A DNA stretch of 64,000 nt from Zygnema cylindricum (GCA_037447655.1 JBBHKE010002691.1:49039-113038), one strand, 5' to 3'. Positions 32,998 through 46,300 are shown, counted from the stretch's first letter. Numbers and translations are program-made. The notes: a model not told the origin generated them from the letters alone.

Positions 32998-34309
32998 TGT
33001 TTTTTACACAAGTTTCATGCGTGATATGACTCATGCTGGATTGTGTGTTGTTTTAAGTGTCTACCTGATTTTGAATGAAGTCTTAAATTTCTTCACGTCA
33101 CTATCCTGATTACCTTCCAATCTACGAATCAATGTGTTTTCTACACGAATCTCTCACGTACCCCAATCTTTGATTGGCTTTATCTTATCATTCTTCACAA
33201 TATTTGCGTGTGGATTGACTAGAAGCAATTTTGCTCTTTTAAGAATTCCCGAGGAATTCATCTCTTTCATTGCAGCTTAGTCCTTGCTGCTCTATAACTG
33301 ATAATTGGAGCTTTCAAATTTATCATGGGCGCCAAGCGGGCCCATGACCAATTATCATCAACAATATCTATGAATCTTGAACCATAAGTATTGTTGGAGC
33401 CACTGACGTTTAAATCATAACGGGATAGGTGATGACCGAATATTACAGAAGTGACACATACATAAGTCAAGAAGTACAAATCAGATTTTAAAAAGGGGAA
33501 GTAGGGATTACATACACAAAAAATAGGCGTTTGACTTGTATGTTCCATTGTAAATAGGTTGCATAAAAAAGTATGATTTAGACTTTGTTTGTCAAATAAA
33601 ATTGATTTTTGTTTTTCCTTTATGCTCTAAGTGGAAGTTAAGTGGCTGGCAAATGACCAAGGGTTACTTTTCCTCATTCCATCACTCTAATGGAAACATG
33701 GAGAGCGTTCAAAAAATATACAGTAGACTAGATCTAAAGCTCCCCGAGATAGCCGATGGTTTCGCTCGATTCAATATCACTAAACAATCAAAAACCCAAG
33801 TAACGCTAAATTGGACATGTCGCAAGAAAAAAATATTTTTTTATAATTCACAATCTGATGGATTTACTGGATGTTTGTTCGTGTTTTTCTCCTTTTTCAT
33901 TTCTATATTTAGTTTTTAAGATTTTTTCTCGTTCGTTCTTTATTAAATTCGTCTTTTGTGCTACAATCATGTCGCCGTCTGATATGGCTAGGAAACTATT
34001 GGTTTTTGCAAATTAGTGTTTGTCCTCTGCTTATGAGTTAGTTTTAGAGTAAGGTGGACTATTAGTGCATCAAGGGCAGCTTAGTGTTGAAGATTAGTGA
34101 TATTGTTTGCCATCCTTCAATGACACCGTCACAATTACCGTCTCGTCACTGTTGCCAAGAGCATTTATCTAGTGTATTAAATTAATTTTGTAAATGTGAT
34201 TTTTATTACAATCTTGTTGGAACTTTAACAGCCTACTAACCAACCTGGTTGAGTGCTTTACTTTTACAATTTGGTCGCAAATATGTTTGGTTTTTTTTAT
34301 TTGAAAATC

Positions 34310-34475
34310 CCTTTAGAGGGAGAGAGAGAGAGAGTGGAAGGGAGAGTGAGAAGGAGAGCGAGGGAGAGCGGGAGAGGGAGGGGGATAGGGGAAAGAGAAG
34401 ATAGGGCGAAAGAGGGGGAGAGAAGGGCAAGGGGAGGGAGTGAGAGAGGCAGAGCAAAAGAGGAGAGTGTGAGAA
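34310..34475 (+). repeat. Purine tract in block B
   Basis: GAGAGG/GGGAGA-rich tract homologous to 26701-26880. It ends in the same GAGAACGGGA-ACGTTTCGT sequence as block A. Confidence 0.9.
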
Positions 34476-34768
34476 CGGGACACGTTTCGTAAAAGTAGGG
34501 AATTTTTTCCTCAAGTCCGAATGTTAATCAAAGAATAGTAGCAAGTTATAATCGTATGAACTAAATTATTATATTTTAAAATATGCTTCAAACCAAAAGA
34601 ATTAAATCGAGTTGTTCACTACCATCTTCACCGTGGAACTCAATAATATACAAGTGCATATTGAATTTCTAAAATATAAATATACTTCAATATATGCATT
34701 TTATATATATTTTTTAATGCAAAATACCCATTGCGATTCTCACATGCACATCTTGGCATTTCTTAGCA

Positions 34769-36330
34769 GATGTGCCGCCCTAGCCAAACTCCCCATTTGA
34801 CAATGTTTTCCACCTGGATCGACGGACGTCTTAATGCTAGAAGCAGGGGCAGAGCCCCGCCTCCACCTTATGGAATAAGTAAAATAACGTTAAAAGTAGT
34901 GGTATTTCACTTGCGGCAAAGCCTCCCACTTATGCTACACCTCTTAAGTCATTTCACAAAGTCAGACTAGAGTCAAGCTCAACAAGGTCTTCTTTTTTTG
35001 ACGTGGCATGACATGGCGTGACTTAGTGATACGTGGCAAGATTGAATTGAGCAGCGGGGATCCCGGACGACATAAGGACGACTTAGTCGGCGACACGCGT
35101 CTACTCTATGATCTTGTCGTACAGAGGTAGTACATAAAGTACATCGGCTACAGTAATTCTTAGTACTTTATAGTATTTTGATTGGAGCGTACTTTGGTAG
35201 ATAGGGTTTGTGAGAGAGATGTAGGACTTAGAATATTTTAGACAGCCACCTCTCCTTTGGGAGTTTTGTATAAATTGGCATCTTTGCTGGCTAATAACTT
35301 ATCGGTTGGTTGGCCGTTTTAGTGATTTTTTTTGCTACAGACTCAGGGGAGTCCATGCTTCACAAGGGTGCAGTTAAACTGTCTGTTTGCCTTCCTGGAC
35401 AGCACTGGATGTGGCTTGAAGTGGGTTAGCTAAATACTACAGCAGTGGTTGTGGCTTGAAGTGGGTTAGTTAAATACTATCTAGAGGCTGGTTGTGGCTT
35501 GAAGTGCGTTAGTTAAATACTATCTAGAGGCTTCCTGTATTTGGTCTAGTGGAGGACACAGAATTTCACATATAACTCAATTCAAACCAGCAAACCTTCG
35601 ACCAACTGAAGGGGAATTGAATTAGATCCCTCAATAACTATAGAACCTGAGGTTCACAGATGGGTAATAGACTGGGTTAGTCAACGGTTTAATGTCGAGA
35701 ACACTATATTCTAGCAAGTGCATTATCTAAGAATACCGGAAAAAGAGTTGACTTTAGAAGATAAAAATTTTGAGTTTTTACAAAGGTGTTGGAGGGATAA
35801 TTATTTAAAAGTTCCGTCTTAAGAGGAGAATGTGTTTTACCTCAAGTTAGTTAAAATAAAGGAGGGGATTATATAACAGTAATAAGGGATCGATTTTTTT
35901 TCTAAATGGGTAATTATGAGTGTAGAATATAAATTTATGAATGTTGTAGACGTCCACGAAAGAATCGCACGAATTTGAGTTGTATTAAGAAAGTTATAGC
36001 GATTAGTATATTTAAGTGAGAGCGCGAGGTCAAACTACTGAGTGAGTGTTCGTTGAAGCGGGTTAACGGTCAAATCGGTAGCGGAATTTCAGGCGTACGG
36101 TTGATAAAGTATTAAAAGAATCAATAGTCCGATTGGTACGCACAATGGTTTGTTTTGTACAATTTTAGTACAAAACTTCATTTTCACTTTATATAATTTT
36201 GTAGGTAGTTTCGCACGTGAAATTTGAGACGAGCGTTCGTGTCAAGTCGCGTTTCAATTCGCGCCCTCTTTTGAACGTAAATGTTACGTAGTGATAGGTA
36301 GGGTTTCATCGGTTAGAAAATGCTACGTGG
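34769..36330. other. No gene recognised; 40-43-base tandem repeat
   Basis: At 35408-35532 three copies of a unit containing GTGGCTTGAAGTGGGTTAG-TAAATACTA follow one another (unit starts 35411, 35451, 35494). The rest, to 36330, holds no supported gene. Confidence 0.55.
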
Positions 36331-36747
36331 TTAGTTAGAGATTTCGCACGCTTTTACATTAGTCTGTCGTAGTTGCAGCTGATCAATAATTTGCCAAGGT
36401 GAAAACCTGTTCAACCGAGCGTTGACTCTGGCTTGGCTGGTCCAAGGCATTGATGGATAAATAGTGAAGTCGAAAAGAAAGGAAGCATCTTTTTCCTTTG
36501 GTGAAAGGTTTGTGGAAATTCGTGACGGAACTTGGTCTTGAGCAGATAATCCCAAAATGGAGTAATGGCATATCTGCATTGAAATCTCTAAATAACTATT
36601 TGTGTTTTAGTAATTAAGAGAGAGAATTACTTAAAAGTGGAGCGTAGTGGAAAGAGACTTTAAAGGAAGGGATAACCAAGAGAGCAAGAGACCAAACTAT
36701 ATGTTATGAGGACAAAAGAGCTACTTTTGAATATAAGTTGATCCTTA
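36331..36747. other. Stretch upstream of the Copia-E fragment, nothing assigned
   Basis: Short frames on both strands, none with a motif. It may be a decayed continuation of the copia pol that follows. Confidence 0.35.
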
Positions 36748-37308
36748 ATGTTAGTGCTTTCAATGAGAAAGTGTGTTTTCCAATTGATAGAATGTATGGT
36801 TGAGAGTGGTTCCCATTTTTTGAGAGGCATGGAATCCTGTTACATAGAGGAAGGCCTGCGTCAAAATACATGGTTTTACTGCCATCTTGTGGAATTCACG
36901 TTTGCCATCTTGTGGAATTCACGTTTGCTGCCTATTATGGCAGTCTCATCTACAGAGGTATAGTGTATGGGTGAATGCCATGCTCCGAAGACTGGCGTAT
37001 GGATTAAGGAGTTTTTATCGGAAGTTGGAGCGAAAATGGAATCCATGGAGATATTGAGTGATAATTTGTCTTCTATTGCTCTTAGTAAAAATCATATTTT
37101 ACATAAGTGCACAAAACACATTAAATTTAGTGGTACATTGTACAAGACTTAGTTTCAGAAGAAGAGATAGAATTTGTATTTGTACCTGCATAAGAACAAG
37201 TTGTTGATATGTTAACTAAAACAACATTCAAGGAAGTATATGATATGGGAAGTGAATTTGTGTGCATGGAGCAAGAATGGGCTTTGAGTGACTTAGTAAG
37301 AGGGAGAA
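36748..37308 (+). pseudogene. Copia-E RNase H remnant
   Basis: Plus-strand frames contain LLPIMAVSSTEV, a stop, then MGECHAPKTGVWIKEFLSEVG and ILSDNLSSIALSKNHILHKCTKHIK. This corresponds to the STE-Y, K-x-WI-FL-E and DN-S--L-K-P--H-R-KHI motifs of Ty1-copia RNase H. A 23-base tandem duplication (36881-36903, 36904-36926) disrupts the frame just before SSTE. A purine tract AAGAGGGAGAA precedes the LTR. Confidence 0.75.
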
Positions 37309-37460
37309 TGTCTGTTTTAATACTGAGCACTCGTTTGGAGACGAGACGATCTAGTTACAAAAACAGCAGTGACCACCGACGAAGTGATATCGTCGCTAAA
37401 TTATCGAGGAAGTGGTTTTTTTGCTAAATTAGCGTCGAACTGACATCGTCGCTAAATATT
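37309..37460 (+). repeat. Copia-E LTR start
   Basis: TGTCTGTTTTAATACTGAG follows the polypurine tract. As in the Copia-A LTR, it holds CGACGAAG-x-ATCGTCGCT palindromes (37378-37396) and further CGTCGCTAAAT words (37446-37456), linking the two LTRs structurally. The right end was not located. Confidence 0.5.
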
Positions 37461-38293
37461 TGAAATGACATCAAATTGTGGTTTGTTTTGTTTCTCCATT
37501 AAATTGTAGTGGTACCGCGTAGGTTTGTTCAGTTGAAGGTTCATTAGATTTGTCGGTCTTTAAGGTTAGGTCGGTTGACTTTTGTTGTTCAAATTATATT
37601 GAAAAGGGTAATTTGTACCTGTTCCTTCTTTGCTAGTGTACTAAGATTATCTGCTGACTTACCAGGGCGTGAGAGAGAGAGAGAACGACGGCTGCTTTCT
37701 TGGTAGCCAAGGTGAGAGGCTAAAGAAAGACAGAGAAAGAAACATAGTTGTCTCTCACAAAAAAAATTTAGACGGACCAAGATGTGATCCTTGGTCCTAC
37801 AAAGTCCAAAGTTGCTGCCGTCCATATCCATTACTATTGAAGATGCCGATACCTGCATGGAGTATGATTCGGTAATAAAGATGTCCAGCGCGTAAATTCC
37901 ATCAAACGGAGTGAAGTAAACTATCAGATACACAACAAAGGAATATTACGGGCGTAAGAAACATTCTGCGCGCCGCATAAACGAACGGACAATAATGAAG
38001 GAAATGTTTTGATTAGACAACTGCAGCAAGAGCTCATAATGGTTATTTTGGCGGATTACGCCGAAAGAGCTACAAATTGACACGTGGCAGCACCCCAGTG
38101 GATACCAGAGGGGAAGGAGAAAAAACCATGGCGTCGGATATGGAAGGTACACCGTTTTACTAGTGTTGTAAAAAAGCCGTACAAGAACTATGGCGGCTAG
38201 GGTACCTTCAAGTTGTGCATACCTGTACTACACAGTTTTTTGATTGGTGGAGAGCATTGTAGATAGGGTTTGTGAGCCGATCAACAAGGAACA
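37461..38293. other. No gene recognised
   Basis: Contains short frames only. The end of the Copia-E LTR should lie here. Confidence 0.4.
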
Positions 38294-39340
38294 ATGACCA
38301 GAAAAGACGAGTCCTTCCCTCCGAAAGCCACCCGAGAGAAGGAAACTCCAGCGGAACTATTAAAAAGGGAAAAAAGGAAAAGGAAAAAAAAGGGAAGTTT
38401 GCAATCGGGAGGACAGTGTGAGTTTGCGTCATCCTTAAACATTGAATCCGACTTCTTCGTTCAAGCTGAAGAGTTCACCAACTAGGAGTACAAATACGAT
38501 ATGATAGCGGTTGTACTGATGAAACGTTTGGAAAATGAGAGGATTGACATTTTTTGTAGACCCCACATAATTAAACGAACCTCAACCACTGATAGGAATA
38601 AATCCAAAAGAACGGGAGTGGGTGAGAAGGGAAGTACGTCCTCAAACTAACACCATATTTTTTGAAAAATATCTCTTAAGGCAAAGAGACAATAACTCCC
38701 ACAACATTTGTCATAGTACTAGGATTTTGAGGATGATTCAATTGATCATGGGACTTTAGAGCTCCCCCGAAAGCATTTTGCATACTCAAATGAAGAGATA
38801 GACTTGATAGGCCAACTGAATTAGAGTGGAAACCCAACCATACAGAGTGTGGAAAATTGTGAGCACAAATTGTGGACAGTTGAGCTGGGTTTAAGCTGGC
38901 CTAAAACCTCAGAGATAAGGGACCCAGAAAGAAAAAGTGAAAACCAGCCCAGAAATGGGACCGAGGAGGTGAAAAAAATTATCGAAATGGTGGATATAGT
39001 GTTGACCACTAGAGGCAATTTGAAGGGCACAGATGAGTCAGGGAAACTTACAGGTAAAAACGGGACATTATCGTCGAAAAATCCTATATCAAAGCAAATA
39101 TTAAAGAGAAATAAAGAGAAGAGAGGACGAGAGGAGAGGAAGAGAGGAGAGGAGAGGAAGAGAGGAGAGGAAGAGAGGAGAGGAAGAGAGGAGAGGAAGA
39201 GAGGAGAGGAAGAGAGGAGAGGAGAGAGGAGAGGAAGAGGAGAGGAGAGAGGAGAGGGCCTTCTGGACACGAGGACCAGAGGAGTCGTTTTTCCAGATGG
39301 TTTCATCACTGGAGGGAGAATCATTAGTCGAAAGTGGTAA
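38294..39340 (+). pseudogene. Decayed Lys/Glu-rich ORF of unknown origin
   Basis: Two open stretches in the same frame (38294-38485 and 38849-39340) are joined by a stretch with several stops that still reads protein-like (MIAVVLMKRLENERIDIFC, EDDSIDHGTLELPRKHF). The composition is basic and acidic (ATREKETPAELLKREKRKRKKKG). The second half is dominated by an AGAGGAGAGG array (39115-39260), so its EERKRGEE residues are microsatellite-coded. It may be a broken retroelement gag or host gene; I cannot tell. Confidence 0.25.
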
Positions 39341-40191
39341 GAAAAGTACAAAGAGGAAAGACCAAGAGGTTTGTTTTTTCTTTTGTTGTCTTTTTGTGGG
39401 CTTTTTGTGGGCCTTCAATAATGTCAATATATAAGAAAACAAAAAAGCGGAGAAACAATTTACAGACATGGTAAGATCCAAACAAAAGAAGATTTTTTGA
39501 AGGAAAGTTTCGAAGAAAAAAATTGAAAAAAAATAAAAGTTTGAAGACGTAAAAATTCTGAAAGCTATTTTCAAACCGAGATCTTAAGGAAATTTGCGAA
39601 ACACACAAAAAATGAAAAAAAAAAAAAAAGAGGAAAAAAAAGATAATAATTTAATAAAGAGAAACAAAATTTTAAAGAATTTTTTAAAAGCGAGATTTTA
39701 CAGCAAATTGTTTAAAAATGAAAAAAAAAATATTCCTATCACAATCCTCAAAAAACATTTTGAATCCCATTATCAGCCGAAAAAAAAAAAAAAAAAAATT
39801 ATCTTTTTAAAATCAGAGACTTAAAAAAAAAAAAAAAAAAAATTTGTAAACGCAAAAAAACCCCGACAACTAAATCGCCCAATGGCATTCGAAATAAAAA
39901 AAAAAAAAAAAAAAAAAAACTAAAGTCTCCATAATAAGCAAAAAATTCATATACGTCGGCTACAATAAGACTGGCTCTCTTTTATAAACCTCTCCTCCCT
40001 CTCCCTTCTCTCCCTTCTGTCCCTTCTCTCCCTTCTCTTCTCTCCCTCCTCTCCTCTATTTTAGAAAAAACAACTACTTAATCCGACAGAGCTACCCTCG
40101 CTTAAAAAAATTCAGCAGTACCTAATTGTACCGGGCAGTTTGGGAAAAAAAAACTATTTGAAAAAAAAAAACAATATGTTACTTTTTCAGT
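39341..40191. other. Low-complexity sequence downstream of the SPP gene
   Basis: Poly-A runs on the plus strand (39780-39841, 39896-39919) and a CTCCCTTCTCTCCC pyrimidine stretch (39988-40062). The 3' UTR of the minus-strand SPP gene must lie within the right part. No other gene is supported. Confidence 0.5.
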
Positions 40192-41776
40192 CTAATCGTT
40201 CTTTTTGTCTCCCTCTCCCTCTCCCTCTCCCTCTCCCTCACCCTCTTTTGACGTTTTTCCCTCCCCTTCCTTCTCGTGCTCCTCTCCCGTCGATTCGTCG
40301 TATTCTAAAAGCTGTCAGGAAAAATACCATCAAAAACAAAAAAAAGAAAAAAAAAAAAAGAGGTTTAACATCCTCATCATAAAGGGGGAAAATATTTCGA
40401 CAAACGTGAACCCGTTACCTCTAACGGAAATGGTTTATACTTTGGGATTCTTGGGTAAAAAAAGGCACCGAAATGATGATTGTTTTCTAACGTTAACAGC
40501 AATAATCTGTACTTTTGTCCTTTTAAACTTTTGTAGTTTTCCACTTTGTACTTTTGTACTTTTGCATTTTGGTGCTTTGTACTTTTCAAGTATTGCAATT
40601 ATGTACTTTTGTATTTATATGCTTTTGGCCTTTTGTCCTTTCGTACTTCTCAAGCAACAGTACACAATCGCGCACGAAAAAAATAAAAACCAATTCATAT
40701 TTTTTGCCCCACTTTGACACTTGTAGGACTCTAAGATGCCGGTTGTTACTCTCTCTCTCTCTCTCTCACTCTCTCTCTCTCACACTCACTCTCCCTCTCC
40801 CTCTCTCCCTCCCTCCCCCCCTCCCTCGCTCCCTCTCTCCCCCCCACTCCCTCTCCCTCTCACCTCTTTTTCTCTCTCTCCCTCTCTCTCCCTCTCTATC
40901 CCTCCCTAAAATCTGTTTCGCGGGGCACACTATATTGTACCCTCCTACAAAGAGATACGAATTGTTTTTTTTTTTTGTGCGCGATTGTATACTCCTGCTC
41001 AAAAAGTATAAAAGTACGAAAGGACAAACGCACAAAGGACAAAAGCACGAAACTGCCAAAGTACAATAAACAAGTACAAGAAAAGTACACTATGTGCCCC
41101 GAAATTTTACCCTTGAACCTAAAAATGTGTCACCGACACTATTTTTTATTTTTTTTCTTAACGATAATTATTTAAACGATTAAAACAGAAGTCACGTCAT
41201 TGGGCACCGAATTAGAGTGAAAAAAACGGTAATAGATATATAAATCCCATGGTAATAATTGTCCACACCAATAATGGTAGACAGTGTCCCTCTACAGAAG
41301 AGTTTGTCATACGGTAAGTAATATCAATATTGGAAATGGGGAGGAGGGAGAGGAACGTGGGAGGGAGAGAGAGGGAGAGAAATGAAAGAGGGTGAAAAAA
41401 ATGCGGGAAGGAGAGGTAGAGGACAAAGGAGAGGACTAGGGGTAAAAGAGAGGAGGCAGAATAGGAGAGGGAGAGGGAGAGGGAGAGGGAGAGGGAGAGG
41501 AAGAGGGAGAGGGAAAGGGAGAGGGAGAGGGAGAGGGAGAGGGAGAGGGAGGGGGAGAGGGAGAGGGAGAGGGAGAGAGAGAGGGAGGGAGAGAGGGAGG
41601 GAAGAGGGAGAGGGAGAGGGAGAGGGAGAGGGAGAGAGAGAGGGAGAGGGAGAGGGAGAGGGAGAGGGAGAGGGAGAGGGAGACTTCCCACCTTTGAATT
41701 CCCCTTTAATAAAGGCATGAATCGCCACGGCTCCCACCACCCCCGGCACTATGTAGAGAAGGGCCGGCTGAATAAG

Positions 41777-41823
<47 letters not shown>

Positions 41824-43291
41824 AAAAAAAAAAAACAAAAAAAGAGACAAAATAAGAGGCATTACTGCTCTCTTGTGACACTCAGGGCAACGCAAGCTGA
41901 AAAATGCAAAAAAAAAGGGTAAAAATAAGGCGAAAAGAAGGGCAAAAAAAAGGGCAAAAAACCGAAAAAAGACGAAATAATAAATAAATAAACTTCCTTT
42001 TTTTTACCTGGGCCGCTTGAAACCAGTTCATAACAATAATAGTGGCGATAATCCCCCCACTGTACCCCCCAAAGGCGCTCCAAAAGTACCTCACTCCCTT
42101 CCCTCTATGGACGTCAAATCGGAGGGCCAGGGCCAAAAATATCCCTAAAATCCCCAGAAAAACAAAGAAAACCCCAAAATTAACAAAGAAATCCGAAATA
42201 TTACAAAGAAAACCTCCAAAATGATAAATAAAAAGACAAAAAAAAAAAAAAAGTTGAAAAGAAAAAATGAACATATAAAAACACGTTGTGGCATTGTTGT
42301 TTCTGTTGGACACAAATTGAAGAGAGAGGCAGAGGGAGAGGGAGAGGAGAGGCAGAGGCAGAGGGAGAGGGAGAGGCAGAGGCAAAGGGAGAGGGAGAGG
42401 GAGGCAGGGAGAGGGAGGAGGCAGAGGGAGGGGAGGGGGAGAGGGAGGGGAGGGAGAGGAAGAGGGAGAGGAGAGGGAGGGAAAAGGAAAGGGATGGAGG
42501 GGAGAAAGGGAAAAGAGGGAGGGGGAGAGAGGGGGAGAAAGGGGGAAGGTAGAGAGAGAGAAGCGAAGAGAGGAAGAAGGAGGGCTATGTTTTAAATCCA
42601 TTTTGTTTACTAAACATTTCAGTAATTTCTCGACAACACAGATTTCAAAGCAATAAAGTATTATTTTATTGTATCTATTTAATATATATTGATATACAAT
42701 CCAACAATATACAATACAATACAAATACATAACATAATATATTTTTTATATGTATAAAGAGAGAACAAAAGAGAGAACAATATATATCCGTACATATATA
42801 GTATAGTACCTGGGATGACGATATCTCCCAGGCCCAAAAGAGAGAAAGGGCGTGCGACGTCACCGGTGGGAAAGAGAAGCTACAGAAAGCATTTTGTCGG
42901 ACCACAATAAGAATAAAAGAAGAAAAAAGAAAAGAAGAAAGAAATAAAAGAAAAAAAAGGAAAAGAAGAAAAGGAAAAAAGGAAAAACGGAAAAAAGGAA
43001 AAAAAATAAAAAGAAAAAAGGAAAAAAGAGAAAAAAATCAGAATAAAAACGAAGAGAAAAAGGCATGAGATAAGAAAAATAAGAAACACTCAAAAAAAAT
43101 ATATACAAAGATACATAATACAGACATACAAACACACACATATACAAAGAGAAAGAGAAAGAGAGAGAGAGGGGAGAGGGAGAAGGGAGAGGGGAGGGGA
43201 GGGGAGGGGGAGGAGAAGAGAAAGAGGAGAGGGAGGGGGGGGAGGGGAGGGGAGAGGGGGGAGAGGAGAGGAGAGAGAAAAAGAGAGAGAG

Positions 43292-43350
<59 letters not shown>

Positions 43351-46300
43351 CACCTTAATAGGGGCGTCAAAGGACTTGGCCACACTGACCATCACCGGAG
43401 TACAAAAAACCCAAAAAATGTCGTAAAAAAATAACCCTCCCTGCATTCATAAAAACAGGAAAAAGAAACAAAAAAAAAACAATAAATAGATAAAAAATAG
43501 ATAAAAAAACTCAATCAACGGATAAAAAAAACGATAAATAAAGAGAAGTAAAAATCGCCAAAAATACCCCTTTCTCTCCCTTCTCCCCTCCGCTCTCTCC
43601 TAAACCTTACCCACTCTGTCTCCTTTAATATTCCTCGCCCATATTCAAACTCCGTCGCTCCCCTCTCCTCTCTCCCCTCTCCCCTTTCGATTGATCTTTG
43701 AATTTATTTGATTTGTTGATGAGGAAGAGAGAGGCAGAGGGAGAGAGGGAGAGGGAAAGTGAGAAGGAGAGGGAAAGGGAGAGGGAGAGGGAGAGGGAGA
43801 GAAAGAAGGAGAGGGAGAGGGAAGGATGCAGAAAAATAAGCTCACCAATAAGATTGCTCCAATTTTGAAAGATCCCAAAGAAAGCAATTCAATACCCTGT
43901 ACCGGGAAAAAAAAACAAAAAAAAAGGGAGAGAAAAAAAATAAAAAGAAAGGCACCACAAAACCTTTGCGTCAATTTCAAGTTAGGCCCAAAAAACTTCC
44001 ACCATTTTCAAATAAAAAAAAGAAAAAAAAAAAAACAAAGACAAACGATAAACGACTTGTGTACCAAAAAAAAATATTTGAAGATCCGAATATCCAAATT
44101 TATAATAGGTTTTTTCATTTATTCACAAATCGCTCTGTTAGTGTTTTCCTGGTGTTTTGATGGCGTTTTTTAGGTTGTTTGGAGGAAAGGCTTTTCACCT
44201 GTATCGTGAAGGCAAGACAGACATGTTGTAAGATCTCTATCGACAATGTTTTTAGAGTTCCTTTGGCACTTCAATACTATTTTCAGGGTGTTTTTTCAGC
44301 ATTTTAACAGCGATTTAACAGCGTTTTAACAGTGTTTTAAAAGTGTTTATAGGTTGTTTCAGAGGTATTCAAAAAGGCTTTTCACCTGTATCGAAAAGGC
44401 GAGCCCCAGTGTGTTGTTGGCGAGCCAATGCTTTTTCAAAACGTACCAGGCACAAAAAACAGAAGCCGGTACTCCGGCGACTACTTGGGCGCGATTAAAC
44501 TCCACATCTAAACCTGCCACGTGCTACAACTCCCAATTCAGGATGAGATGACAGCTGGCTGTCGTCACAACTTGACTTCAGTTGACTTGACTTGACTAGA
44601 CTCGACTCGACTCGACGTGATGTGACTCGACTTGACCTCAACTCGACTTGGCTCGACTCGACTTGACTCGACTCGACTCGGGTGTTACTACAGAGTTTCT
44701 GATTCAGGATGGAATGACAGGTGGCTGTTTTTACAAGTAAGTTTTACTTGACTTGACTCGACTGACTCGACTCGAGTGTAACTAAAGCGTTCCCGATTAA
44801 GGATGAAATGACAGGTGGCTGTGTTTATGAATTGAATTAAATTGACTCAGTTGACTTGACCTGACTTGACTCAAATCAACTTGATTTGACTTCGCCTTGA
44901 CCCAACTTGACTCAAGAATTACATATTGGCTATAACAGAATTCCCAAACCAGGATGAGATGAAAGGTGGTCGTTTTCACGAGTTAATTCCATTTGACTTG
45001 GCTTGACTCAGCTTGACTTGACTGTAGTGTTATTATTGGCTATTGTACATTCTCCATTCTGGACGAGATAATAGGTGACAGTTTCCAAGAGTTAGTTTGA
45101 CTTGACTCGACTCGACTCACTCGACTCTTCTTCACTTGACTTCACTTCACTTCACTTCACTTCACTTTCTTCACTTGACTTCACTCGCCTAGACTTCCCT
45201 TTATTTCACTATATTTGACTCAACTCGACCTCACTTGACTCGAATCAAATGTTACTAATAGCTACTGTTCAATTCGCTATTCAGGAAGAAATGACAGGTG
45301 GGTGTTTCAGGAATTAAATTGAACCGTAAAACTGAAACACAAACGCAAAACTGAAAGTATGAACTGTAAAAACGGATCGGTCTCTTTTATTCCACCGTGA
45401 TGATACCAAAATAATATAAGATATTAAACCGTTTTTATCAAAAAAAACGTTGAGAAATCACACACCATTAATGTATGGAGCTTTCCATACAATACTTTCC
45501 GTACTCCACAGTTTTGGGAGAAATCCTGCGATAAGGGGAAGGATAGAAGCCCTAAAAAAAAAAAAACCAACAATCAAGAGAAGAAAAAAAAAAAAAAAGA
45601 GGAAACAGAATCAGTTCAGTTACAGTTCAGTTATAGTTCAGGTATAGATCAGTCATAGTTCATCAGGTATGAGGAAGACTGAAAGGATTCGCTTGATATG
45701 TTTATAAAACAAATAATTGAAAGAAATTATTCAATATTAACATTAATTTACTAAACCAAATTTGTTGAAATTTGCAAAATCTTCTCATAATAATTTATTA
45801 TAAACATGTCTCTGATCATAAAAAAAAAAAAAACCAATAATCGAATATTTAATGTTAAAAATGCATTAAACTCCAACGACAGCACACCAAGTATGACGAA
45901 GTTATACAAATATATATAAAAATATAAATATATATATATAATGATAAGAATATTTTAAGTGTCAGAACTATGTTTCGCAACGGCAGCACATAAGAATACG
46001 ACGAAGTAAACTGTCACTATTGTCAGAAAAAAATATTAATAAACAAATATACACATATACACACATATAACATATACATGAAAGCAATTATGATTTTCAA
46101 CCCTGTTAAACAATACGACGTACCCCAATGCCAACATACCAAGTATGACGAAGTAAACTGTCACTATACATATACAAATGCTACTTATATACATATATAT
46201 ACATACATTTATAAAAGCGATTATGAGACATAAAACTGTTCCAGTGTGTCGTATTCTAAGGCTTACCCTGAGTACGACAAAGTAAACTGTCACTCAACAT

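Larger units (their letters stand above)
30447..34768 (+). repeat. Segmental duplication, block B
   Basis: Direct-orientation partner of block A (22180-27170). It lacks the Copia-D insertion; instead it has about 675 unshared bases (32615-33289) and a hAT-like MITE (30541-30846). Regions where both copies are clean show scattered substitutions and small indels throughout, so the duplication is old. Confidence 0.88.

Noticed and set aside
35340-35400. Possible primer-binding site or tRNA-derived SINE start near GACTCAGGGGAGTCC
   Set aside because: No A/B box pair, no LTR end nearby and no second copy in the window.
38821-39351. 176-codon minus-strand hydrophobic ORF
   Set aside because: Antisense shadow of the AGAGGAGAGG array and of the plus-strand frame; hydrophobicity comes from TCC/CTC codons.
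41324-41881. Long Ser/Pro/Leu-rich and Gly/Arg/Glu-rich open frames over GAGGGA arrays (also at 39.1, 40.8, 42.3, 43.2, 47.1, 49.9 and 50.9 kb)
   Set aside because: They are translations of microsatellites, open on both strands and in several frames, and overlap SPP introns.
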